Part shown: one piece after another, positions 8,236-17,258 of the stretch | How the letters are laid out: the number at the start of each line of letters is the position of its first letter | Numbering within the stretch: position 1 is the stretch's first letter | Source of the DNA: Hymenobacter volaticus | GTDB lineage: Bacteria > Bacteroidota > Bacteroidia > Cytophagales > Hymenobacteraceae | Direction of reading: 5' to 3' | NCBI RefSeq assembly: GCF_022921055.1 | Contig: NZ_CP095061.1 | Span: forward strand, 3,387,501-3,451,500 | DNA length: 64,000 nucleotides | Position numbers and translations under genes: made by a program | The notes under the pieces: generated by a model | The model's input: only the letters and a program-made list of their open reading frames with translations | What the model was told of the DNA's origin: nothing | The model's database searches: none

Positions 8236-11200
8236 TCAGAAGCTGTTGTAATTAAATTTCAGATCGCCAAAGTTTTTATTGTGTTTGTCCAAATTTGCTT
8301 CCAGTTTAAGTGCTTCACAGGTCAGAACATTCAATTCAATGTTCAGCGCTTTCCGACGGTATGACCAGTACGGTACAATTAGGCAGTGAGTAGCCTGATT
8401 ACCGATCGCCGTGTTCATCAGCGCGAATGAGATCAGTGAAAAGAAAGTGTAGGAGAACCCATCGGTGAAGCGGTTATTGCTACAGCGCGTAGAGACTGAA
8501 AAAAGGAATGTGTTAAACAACACCATATCGATACTAGGGGACTGGTTATGCAACAGCGCGGTAAAGCCCGCACATTCCACTTGGTTATCAGTAAAGCTGA
8601 TATCATCTAGTGTTAAGATCATTTGGGCACTGATGCATTGCTCAGATTCCAGTGTCCGCAGGTCCAGCACAACCTGGTTATCATTGAAAAGGGTTTTGCC
8701 ACTCGGTAATAACTGGTAAAGAATAAAAAAGGCCCGTGTGCTAGCGTTTGCAGAGTTGGTCAGCGCTTGGAACATACCGGGGTTGACATTACCCCAGTTC
8801 TTCAACGGCATGAGAATGATGTTTAAAAGATCCTTCGAGATTCCGAGGTTAAGAATGAAAACGTTCCCGGCTAGTCGCGAAAAACGGTCGCCGGTATTCA
8901 GTCCCTGCGAAATGAGCTGATTGTCTACAATAGAAACGGGCCCGAATGCAATTACAAACAATGAATGTCCTAAAGGCTGGGTCACTATATTATGATGCAC
9001 TCTTACTGCCGGGTCTGCTTCCACTACTGGGAAAAGCATGTTAGCAGCTTTATAGGTAAGATTATTGGCCACATGCGGCTCGCTGGCATATTTCATTCGC
9101 GGCAACCTGGCAGCGAACCAGATCACGATACCACCACGTACCGCATTCGTGCGCTCTTGTTGCAACACATCCGCTCCATTATTGACTACCCTGTTGTTGA
9201 ATATATCAATGCCTTCGCCGAAAAATATAAAGATACCAGTCACCGGAATCAGCTGATTTTTGCCATTCTGCTCCACCCAGTTCTCACGGATAATACAATT
9301 TTCACAGAATGCTAGGGAAATGCCGGCAACGTTTAATTCGCCGTTCAGTAAAAATCTTTGTTCCCTGTTCGGCTCCATTATGCAATACCTAATTTCATTG
9401 CCACAGATGACGAGCGTGTCAACGTGGATGATGACCGACTGATCCCTTTCCCGTATATGGAATACTGTCCCAATCCCACAATGCCCCATTTCCCGTATCC
9501 TGTTTTCCTGTATCGTTATGTCATAGAGAAATGGTGAAAAAGCTATTATCTGGTTTTCGTTGTTTGGCACGGGCATGTGGCCCAATGTGATACCGTTGCC
9601 ACGACCACCAGTTATTTCATTTTGCAGAATCCATACTTTTTCTGATCCGCATCCCACCTGAATCCCACCCAGCGCCATTCTTTGTGTGTACGCGCCACCA
9701 GGTGTATAACTCACCGCATAATGCAGGAGCTGGTTTACCATTAACAGAAACTCCTTATGCTGTTTATATATTTTGCCTTTATCAAGGCACGGGTCAAACG
9801 GATCAGGGTGTGGTTCCGGTTCATTGCCTCCACCCGGCGTGCCCGGGTCTTTGATCAGCACGATGCGGTTACGTTCAATCACAACGTCATCGGCCAGTGT
9901 AAAGATGGCCACCCCTCCTTCGCGTTTATCAAACATACCAATGAGGTTAAACGCAATCTTTATCCGGTTATTCCCCGCGATTTCCGGTTGCAGGTTCACC
10001 CGAATTGCATGTATACTGGCTAATATCCGGTTTTCGCGTATCGTGATCTCTTCAGATGCAGCCACTCTCATCTTGTCATCCTCGACAACCACAGCAATAC
10101 CGTCGAGCGTTATCATTGTCATATTGTCGATGCGGATTCTTTGTGAATGCCGGATAACGAATATCGGTTTGATAGTGGTAAATGCAGACCTTACTATCGT
10201 CTGCTCACCGCAACCGCTAATATAAATTTTTTGTTTGTTGTAGATCTGAACATTTGCATCATGTATGCCTGGCAGCACGCAAATCTTACCTCCTTCTGCA
10301 GGAAGACTATCTACTGCCTCCTGTATACTCCTGAAGTCTCCTTTGCTGTGTACACCATCTCCTACTGTATATGTACAACAACATTCATCTTCTGTCAATG
10401 GCCGGAATCTTCTGCGGCAATCATGAATCATCGTACCAGTTACATTCTGATTGGCATCCAGCTTCCATTCGATAATTGCCAGTGGTGAATAAAACAATCG
10501 TACGCCATGCTTGCTAATCCCGGTAGTGGAAAGTTCCCAGGGTACCACCACATCCGGTGTGGAAGGACGTGCAGCAATGACCCAGAAATTATTTGCCAGT
10601 CCATCAGGACTTGTAAAACCAGTTCCATTAAACGTAACTTCAAGACCTCTTGTCCCCAATGGCACGGGTGTACCAACCGTAAACGGTATTTTTTCAGGCG
10701 ATGCAAGATCGGCGCCCCTGTTCCACACACGCATGTAGAAGAATTCTGCAGGCAAAGCAAGAGAAGGACGATCCGTCCGGTTCTTCCATTCCCCGAATTC
10801 AGCAGGCAGTGCGGCATCTGCAATACCAAAAAATCCTGTACCAGGGTTATTTATATCAGGGTTATAAGATGTCAACACTTTGCTCATAAATCCTGCCTGC
10901 TCCGCGATCTTCTCATTATTCGGCAATACAGCTGACCAGGGTAAAAATTCTACCACCTGTCCCGCCATTGGCCAGTGATACTGGTCCTTTGGCGCTGTTT
11001 TCATTTCCACAACCAGGCCGTTGGGTGTGCTTTTTACTACCACGCGGTAATAAGGCGATGCATTGTCAAATCCCCAAGTAAAATGACCAGTTGCAGGGGC
11101 ATTGCTGTAATCAATATCAGTTACCTGTACACGGATCGCTTGATTCTCTGCCCCGAGATAACCACCTGCAATTGCGGGCGTACACAGGTCATCCGCAGCA

Positions 11201-11841
11201 GTGGATGTACCAAACGTTACTTTAAGGCTGGAGTCCTGCACCAGTTCATTACCGCGACGGATCGTTCCGATTTTTTTTGCGATCCAGTCATTCTTCAACC
11301 GCTGGAAAGAAACCGGACAATCCGGTGAACCCGTATCGGAAAAGATCTTTACTCTTCGCATATAACGCATGCGCGTGGTAGTATCACCAGTTCCAAGTGC
11401 TTTTTCAAATAAGGAACTATCTTCCACCGCACTGACGGGTTGCTGCCAGCTTTCGAGATACACGAGGTCATACACCGGTTCAGGTGTAAGCAGTACAGGT
11501 ACTTTGAAATCCCCGTCTTTTTTCTGCAACCAATCTTTCTGCAAACGGAAAGTTTCCTGCCCATCCATCTGCAGACGTTGGCCGCCGAGGTATAGCGCAC
11601 CCTTGAGAATATCAAAGTCGATAAACCCTCCGGCGTTGCTGACATTGGCTATCTTAAACCCATTATCCGGGCTTCCATGACCACCGATGATATCCACCTG
11701 CGTTCGGCGCTGCTCCTCTTCTTCAATTCTCGATTTCTCATTCCAGTCGTCGTCCGTCAACACACGACCCTGCTGCATGCGTACACTGCCATAGTGCTTG
11801 CGTGGATCAAACGCCACACGTGAAATATCGAAACTGGCCAT
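8236..11841 (-). CDS. DUF6519-type protein with parallel beta-helix (eCIS baseplate/fibre component)
   Basis: A 1201-residue protein. The N-terminus (DISRVAFDPRKHYGSVRMQQ, then GRVLTDDDWNE) is the signature of the DUF6519 family found in phage-tail-like loci. From about residue 500 the sequence becomes repetitive (EITIRENRI, DVVIERNRI, DITIQENRI, NCIIRENWV), as in right-handed parallel beta-helices of carbohydrate- or surface-binding proteins. A CCCTYTVGDG segment precedes the helix. It is likely a structural or receptor-binding part of the eCIS tip. It is intact despite its size. An IS1595 remnant separates it from the tail-protein gene that should directly precede it. Confidence 0.8.
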   Translation of the reverse strand: MASFDISRVAFDPRKHYGSVRMQQGRVLTDDDWNEKSRIEEEEQRRTQVDIIGGHGSPDNGFKIANVSNAGGFIDFDILKGALYLGGQRLQMDGQETFRLQKDWLQKKDGDFKVPVLLTPEPVYDLVYLESWQQPVSAVEDSSLFEKALGTGDTTTRMRYMRRVKIFSDTGSPDCPVSFQRLKNDWIAKKIGTIRRGNELVQDSSLKVTFGTSTAADDLCTPAIAGGYLGAENQAIRVQVTDIDYSNAPATGHFTWGFDNASPYYRVVVKSTPNGLVVEMKTAPKDQYHWPMAGQVVEFLPWSAVLPNNEKIAEQAGFMSKVLTSYNPDINNPGTGFFGIADAALPAEFGEWKNRTDRPSLALPAEFFYMRVWNRGADLASPEKIPFTVGTPVPLGTRGLEVTFNGTGFTSPDGLANNFWVIAARPSTPDVVVPWELSTTGISKHGVRLFYSPLAIIEWKLDANQNVTGTMIHDCRRRFRPLTEDECCCTYTVGDGVHSKGDFRSIQEAVDSLPAEGGKICVLPGIHDANVQIYNKQKIYISGCGEQTIVRSAFTTIKPIFVIRHSQRIRIDNMTMITLDGIAVVVEDDKMRVAASEEITIRENRILASIHAIRVNLQPEIAGNNRIKIAFNLIGMFDKREGGVAIFTLADDVVIERNRIVLIKDPGTPGGGNEPEPHPDPFDPCLDKGKIYKQHKEFLLMVNQLLHYAVSYTPGGAYTQRMALGGIQVGCGSEKVWILQNEITGGRGNGITLGHMPVPNNENQIIAFSPFLYDITIQENRIREMGHCGIGTVFHIRERDQSVIIHVDTLVICGNEIRYCIMEPNREQRFLLNGELNVAGISLAFCENCIIRENWVEQNGKNQLIPVTGIFIFFGEGIDIFNNRVVNNGADVLQQERTNAVRGGIVIWFAARLPRMKYASEPHVANNLTYKAANMLFPVVEADPAVRVHHNIVTQPLGHSLFVIAFGPVSIVDNQLISQGLNTGDRFSRLAGNVFILNLGISKDLLNIILMPLKNWGNVNPGMFQALTNSANASTRAFFILYQLLPSGKTLFNDNQVVLDLRTLESEQCISAQMILTLDDISFTDNQVECAGFTALLHNQSPSIDMVLFNTFLFSVSTRCSNNRFTDGFSYTFFSLISFALMNTAIGNQATHCLIVPYWSYRRKALNIELNVLTCEALKLEANLDKHNKNFGDLKFNYNSF

Positions 11842-11956
11842 AACTAAGTTTTAGTAGGAATTAGGTTGGGGCTTAGGAAGCAAAGGCTTGCAAATCCTTC
11901 GTAACTCACTCTTATGCAACAAGTTAACTGATATTAGAAGCGGGTAAAAATTTCAG

Positions 11957-12581
11957 AGGCTAACTTCCGCTATCTGCTACGCCTGTTTGCCCTTGATTTG
12001 ACTGCCTCCGACACGGCGCGCCTGACGAGGCTGAGTGTGCGTTCAGTTAATGCCCGCTATCTGCGGTTACGCCACCGCCTGCAAGCCGAATGCCCGGTGC
12101 CGGTGGAGTTGGCTGGGGTCGTGGAACTGGATGAATCCTACTTCGGGCTGCGGCGGGTGCGGGGCAAGCGGGACCGCGGGCAAAACCATGATCTTTAGCC
12201 TGTTCAAACAGGGCGGTCAGGTTGACGCCGAAACTGTATGAATTGCCAGAAAATGACCTTGCAAGCCATTATCCGGGGCAAAATTGACGTGAGCGCCATG
12301 GTAAATACGGATGGGTAGCGTGGCTACGACCGGCTGGTCGATATAGGTTACGACCGGCACTTTCGGGTGCATCATGGCCTGGACGATTTGCGTCATGTGC
12401 CTCGCATATCAACGGCATCGAGTCTTTCTGGAGCTTCGCTGAAACCCGTTAGCCTCAGTTCCACAGGGTGGCAAAAGACACGTTTGAACTGCATCTGAAA
12501 GAGTGTGGATTTCGCTTCAATTACCGACACGAAGACCTCTATAAACTCTTGCTTAAATTGCTCAGTCAGCAACCCCTGTGA
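11957..12581 (+). pseudogene. IS1595-family transposase remnant
   Basis: Pieces in different frames reconstruct an ISXO2-like transposase: FRYLLRLFALDLTASDTARL, VVELDESYFGLRRVRGKRDRG, KTMIFSLFKQGGQVDAETV, and a C-terminal HINGIESFWSF with TFELHLKECGFRFNYRHEDL. Frameshifts and an in-frame stop break it. It is inserted, opposite in orientation, between two eCIS genes that are otherwise almost contiguous, so it may be polar on the last two genes of the operon. Confidence 0.85.
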
Positions 12582-12603
12582 ACCAGTTTGCTTCCCAAGC
12601 CCC

Positions 12604-14822
12604 TTAGGTTATATGTATAAATGCAGGGATCAAACCGAAAGGCATATATTCTTCTACTTTCACCCGGAGCCCATCGGCTTTTACTGCATTAATCAAACTG
12701 TTGCATACCCCATCTCTGCGCCATTCTCACCGCCCCTATATACCTCTACAGGAGCAGCATCGCTCAACTGTGCATAACCGGGATGCCCAAAATGCTTGGA
12801 GGTAAACCAGAAATTATTATCCGTTTCAAACAGGAATGATTCATAAGGTCTCGGCAAGCGGCTATCGTTTAATCCCCCTCTTTTGGGTGCCGCACTGAAC
12901 CGGAAACAACCGGTTTGTGTATCCGTTACCGTGGCCAGTCCCGTAATGATCGTATCTGTTGCATATAACCGATGAACCGTCAACCCTCCAAATACAGTAG
13001 TCCGGAATAGGTTTGTTTCACCAGTTGGATTTGTAATAGCCGGTAACAATGGGCTGGTTGATTGTACAAGAGAATCTTCAATGATCATTTTTTCTTCTAT
13101 CATCCCATTGCCACTTACTTCTACTAGCCCAAGGATAGAACGGGTGATACACATATTTTCCACCACGCCTTCAATGATCAGCGAAACAGGATGAATTTGT
13201 TCACCAAGTGCGTTGATACTGCCACCGGGATCAAATGTACAATTGCGTATAATTACACATTCATAGTCTCCGCGGAGTATAATACTAAATTGTTTATCGC
13301 CCGGCGATCCAAACCATAATCCATCCAACACCAGCGTGGCATCATTACCCGGCGCATTAAATATGATATCATTGCTGAGCACGAGGTAAGGACGTTGCTG
13401 GTTGGCTGACTGCAATATCAGGTTCACCACGTTCAACGCACTGGGAAGTAGTCTGTAGGTACTGTTATCAATTACCTGTACCGTTTCCGTCGGATTAAAC
13501 GAAGAAAGGTCTACAGTCCCCCCTGCTGGCAGCACTTCCACTGTTGGTTCAGAGTCCTCCACTTCTTTGCGGTCATACACACCTGCACCAAATGGGCCGG
13601 AAAATCCATAACAATAATTTACGCGTACATTCTCCGGTGCGGCAGCAGGATTCAGGAACATAAAACGTCCATGCTCCGCATCTATCGCTAAATCTTTGCT
13701 CGGTGCATTGGCTGTCCATGCTAACAGGTTTGCTGCCACAATTTTTTCTTTCTGTATTATAGCAAACGGTGCATCACTCACGCTCACCGAAGAAGGGATG
13801 AGTTTATTTTTTCCGCAATCATCAACAATAGCATAACGCAGCAGGATGATAAAAAAAGCAGGACCTATAAAACCCGCTGCTGTTGCTAAGGCAGCCTCTG
13901 TCACAAAACGATGTTTGATAAAAGGTTTTAACTGGTCTGCCTGTGCCGGCAACAAACCATCTGTTTTCAACTGCTGGATATGTTCTTCTTTGATCTCATA
14001 TGCTGCATGAGATAACAGGTGGCAGCGGATAGGAACTGGCAGTTCCCATTCCAGGGCGGAATGCCAGTTATCCCACTGGTCGGTTGACGGCCTGTTACGT
14101 CTTGCAAAAAGCGGGATATCCCTGCCAGAAGGATCAAACGTATAGCGCGTCGCATTAACCCGGAATGGTGTAACAGCTGTGACTCTGTATGACAGTAAAC
14201 GGTACAGGTAAAAATTAAGGCGCGTAATCCCATACCTTCCATCCAGTCCGCGTGGTTTACGCATATCGGGTGTATGGAAAAATTCTTCAAAAGGCCTATC
14301 CGCAAGCTCACTCGCAAATGGTCTTCGTAGATCGGCAACCCCTCCAGGCAACGTACCGGTATACCGCCCGGCAAACAAAACGGGTTCCGGGTCGAGTCCA
14401 TGCCGTGCGCGCACCAGCTTCGTAAAGCCTTCCACCATTTTGCCGTCCCAGTTGCTGATATCATGGATCAGTTCTTCCAGGATGCGTGGTGTTCCTTTCC
14501 TGCGCCGGTAATAGATCGTCTTGGCAACATCTATCCTGCGGCCGCGTTTATTTAATGCCGATAATAAGCGGGTCCCCACCAGGTCACCGATATAAGGTAC
14601 AGCCCACTCATTACAAAGTTCAATGAACTGATCTTCCCAGAGGCGGTCTTGGCTTCGCCGCAGTATCGCGGCTTGTGCAGCGATCACCTCTACTAGTGCA
14701 CGTAATACATGTGGATTAGGGTTAGTATCCAGTCCATCTTCGTGCCGGTAAATGGAAGGAATCAGTTCCCAGATCTTTTCCTGGTAATACGTGTTGAACT
14801 TATCGTTGGCAATACTTCCCAT
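12604..14822 (-). CDS. Phage tail protein I-like eCIS baseplate protein (frameshift near C-terminus)
   Basis: The N-terminal 200 residues (YYQEKIWELIPSIYRHEDG, AAQAAILRRSQDRLWEDQFI, ETPIGDLVG-like PYIGDLVGTRLL, YYRRRKGTPRILEELIHDIS) match tail protein I/wedge proteins of phage-tail-like systems. The rest is beta-rich with a CFRF...FGHPGYAQL ending typical of eCIS homologues. The frame closes at 12693, but adding one C at the CCCC run 12708-12711 restores EMGVCNSLINAVKADGLRVK and a natural stop at 12604, giving 739 residues. An inverted copy of 77 bases of this gene is found at 7244. It is 36 bases downstream of the gpJ-like gene, in the same operon. Confidence 0.82.
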
Positions 14823-14858
14823 ATCAGCTGTTTGGTTGTAATTGTAAACCGCCCTGCC

Positions 14859-17258
14859 CTATATCAAAATATCTTCCTGCCCCGGTGAACGGGCAAAACC
14901 AGTGAAGGATTGACCATTCCATAAAATATGCCGCACAGAAAGAACGCCGCTTACCGACTGGACAGCAGAAAATATTTTACTGCGGAATACTGGCGCACCG
15001 ATACCGATGTTCTCCGGTGTGAGCAAACCGTTTTCTTTATTGACCAATGTATTCCTTACATTGACCAATACCTCATCTGTTATGAAACGGTCATCAATAT
15101 GCACATCGATGCTGATGGTAAGAGGCAATGCCATAGCCAGTTCCACTTTCACTAACAGTGCAGGATCTGAAAGTGCGCGTATCCTTTTTTTCAGCGTGTC
15201 CTCGATACCTGGTTTGCCAGAATACCAGATCACCATAACAGGGCATTGCTGTTCACCATGCCAGCGCCATTCCACCTGCGCAGCACGTACGCCGGGCACT
15301 GAATGAGCTATGGCATCTGCATCCAGGATGGATACAACGCGGCCGAGAGTAAGAATGGACTTCGGTGCATAGGTCCTGAGTTGCTCCGGCAATTCCCTTC
15401 CTCCTCCACCTTCAGCGGAGAGAGGATTATTGACCTCCGTAAGCCCTGTAACCGGTTTGGATATCTGGGTAACCGTTCCCGCCGGCGGCGTGGCTTCCTC
15501 TGCGCCATACCGGTAGGTAGCGATGATATTATCCGTGCCTGTTGGCAGCCGCATGCCCCTGTTACCGTCACCAAAGGTTATAAATGAATCACCTTCGTCA
15601 TTCTGTCTGACGATATACACCTGCTCATCCGGTTTTTTATTATAGAATCCCCGCACTTCTTTCCATCTTACACCATTCACATATACTTTCAGTGTATTGC
15701 TCACACCCTGATCATCCGCCATGGACGGTGTTGCGAAATAGGTAAGTGGCTTCTTTTTTAACTGGTAGGTCTGGTAAGAGAGCGAGGCATTACCGCTGCC
15801 TAGTATTTCATTCAATACAGTTTCTCCACGTGTAGCTTTGATAACGTTACCGAATGCTTCAACAGGCATGGTTAACGCAGGACTCCACTTTTCACCCATA
15901 CCTGGCTGCAGTCCCGGGCGTGAATAGTTAAGCTCGCCGTTTAGTTGTACGCCCTGCTGGTTTTTATCCAGCAGGAAGAAAGTTGATGTGGTATAATGCT
16001 CCACTGGCAACTCAGGTTTTTCTCCAAATATAATTTGGTCTGTATCAGTTAAGAAACCAGCCGGTTCGTTGGCGATCACACCGGGTATCTGCATGTCAAA
16101 ATATACTGTCAACTCCGCTTTAATCGCTTCATGCCAAGTTGATGCAGGGGTTAGGGTCAGGTATTTGGAATTCAGACCTTTATCCAGAACCAGTTGTGTT
16201 ACAGGTATCGTTATACCAGGCGTTTCAAACTCAGTGCGGTTGATTACTACTTTTTCGCCCGCACTAAGTTTACGCGTAGTTACAGACGCTTGGCTCACTT
16301 TAAACCACCGGCATTGTTCATTCCGGGTCACAACAATATACTGGCCTGCCTTGATAGAAGCATGTACACCGTCCAGTACAATAGTGCGTTGATCAGCAGA
16401 AATAGTAGCTGCGTTACCTAGTACATCCACCGTCCACAGTCCGGTATGTTGTATTGGTGTAAAAAGTTTTATGCCATCCAGCACGTATCCTTTCGGCAGG
16501 TTGATAGCATCATCAAATTCGATCTTTCGGTACAGTTTTCCGTCACTGCCTGTATGATTGCTGACCTGCTGTACAAACCTTACCTGTGAATAGCCCGCTT
16601 CATCGTTATCAATAATGAGCAGCGGGTTATCGGCTTTTATATTGCTCGCGGGTAGGATCAGTATTGATGTTGGGTTAGAGGCAGTATTTGTATTGATAAC
16701 CGGAGGCAGCACCGGCCACTGATTCATCAGCGGGTGGATCAATTGCTCCTGTTCCAGCTCAAATACCTGTGGTGGATTACCGTCAAATCCTTTTGAACGG
16801 AAAGCAGTACCAGCCGGAAGTTTCAGCAGTTTCCTTCCTTCTGCAATGGCAGAAAGGAACACTATTGAGCCCACCGCGGGCTTAGGCAAATAGCCCAGCA
16901 ACGCAACTAGCCGCCGCAATGAAGGTCGTTGATTAGCGGTACGCAGGTATACTTCCTGCGCAATCACTTTGTCATAAAAAGACACAGCATCACATACATA
17001 TGCCCACATTTCCAGCAGCATGATGCCGAGGTCATCATTATGCCGTGCTTTCCATTTCAATAAAGAAAGTTTATGTTTTTCAGACGCATCAGCCGGCCGT
17101 ATTGCATACAACATCGCCTGCCGGAATTCCGAGAAACTGGCTATTTGCCGCGGAAGCTCCGTAAGACCGGCACCAATGTTTAGTTTTAATGGATGCTCAA
17201 AACTATCACACTGGCAGGGGAACTGGTTATCTGGTGTACGGTTACAATTATAGCTCAT
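14859..17258 (-). CDS. gpJ-like baseplate wedge protein (Afp12/Pvc12-type)
   Basis: A 799-residue protein of the baseplate-J group. Visible blocks are LSLLKWKARHNDDLGIMLLEMWAYVCDAVSFYDKVIAQE near the N-terminus, then a long beta-rich middle, FITFGDGNRGMRLPTG, and a C-terminal J domain (SVPGVRAAQVEWRWHGEQQC...). In eCIS the wedge proteins join the sheath-tube trunk to the hub and respond to contraction. Its start overlaps the stop of the upstream gpJ-like gene by four bases, so the two are translationally coupled. The assignment to the second rather than the first wedge type rests on order in the operon. Confidence 0.85.
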   Translation of the reverse strand: MSYNCNRTPDNQFPCQCDSFEHPLKLNIGAGLTELPRQIASFSEFRQAMLYAIRPADASEKHKLSLLKWKARHNDDLGIMLLEMWAYVCDAVSFYDKVIAQEVYLRTANQRPSLRRLVALLGYLPKPAVGSIVFLSAIAEGRKLLKLPAGTAFRSKGFDGNPPQVFELEQEQLIHPLMNQWPVLPPVINTNTASNPTSILILPASNIKADNPLLIIDNDEAGYSQVRFVQQVSNHTGSDGKLYRKIEFDDAINLPKGYVLDGIKLFTPIQHTGLWTVDVLGNAATISADQRTIVLDGVHASIKAGQYIVVTRNEQCRWFKVSQASVTTRKLSAGEKVVINRTEFETPGITIPVTQLVLDKGLNSKYLTLTPASTWHEAIKAELTVYFDMQIPGVIANEPAGFLTDTDQIIFGEKPELPVEHYTTSTFFLLDKNQQGVQLNGELNYSRPGLQPGMGEKWSPALTMPVEAFGNVIKATRGETVLNEILGSGNASLSYQTYQLKKKPLTYFATPSMADDQGVSNTLKVYVNGVRWKEVRGFYNKKPDEQVYIVRQNDEGDSFITFGDGNRGMRLPTGTDNIIATYRYGAEEATPPAGTVTQISKPVTGLTEVNNPLSAEGGGGRELPEQLRTYAPKSILTLGRVVSILDADAIAHSVPGVRAAQVEWRWHGEQQCPVMVIWYSGKPGIEDTLKKRIRALSDPALLVKVELAMALPLTISIDVHIDDRFITDEVLVNVRNTLVNKENGLLTPENIGIGAPVFRSKIFSAVQSVSGVLSVRHILWNGQSFTGFARSPGQEDILI

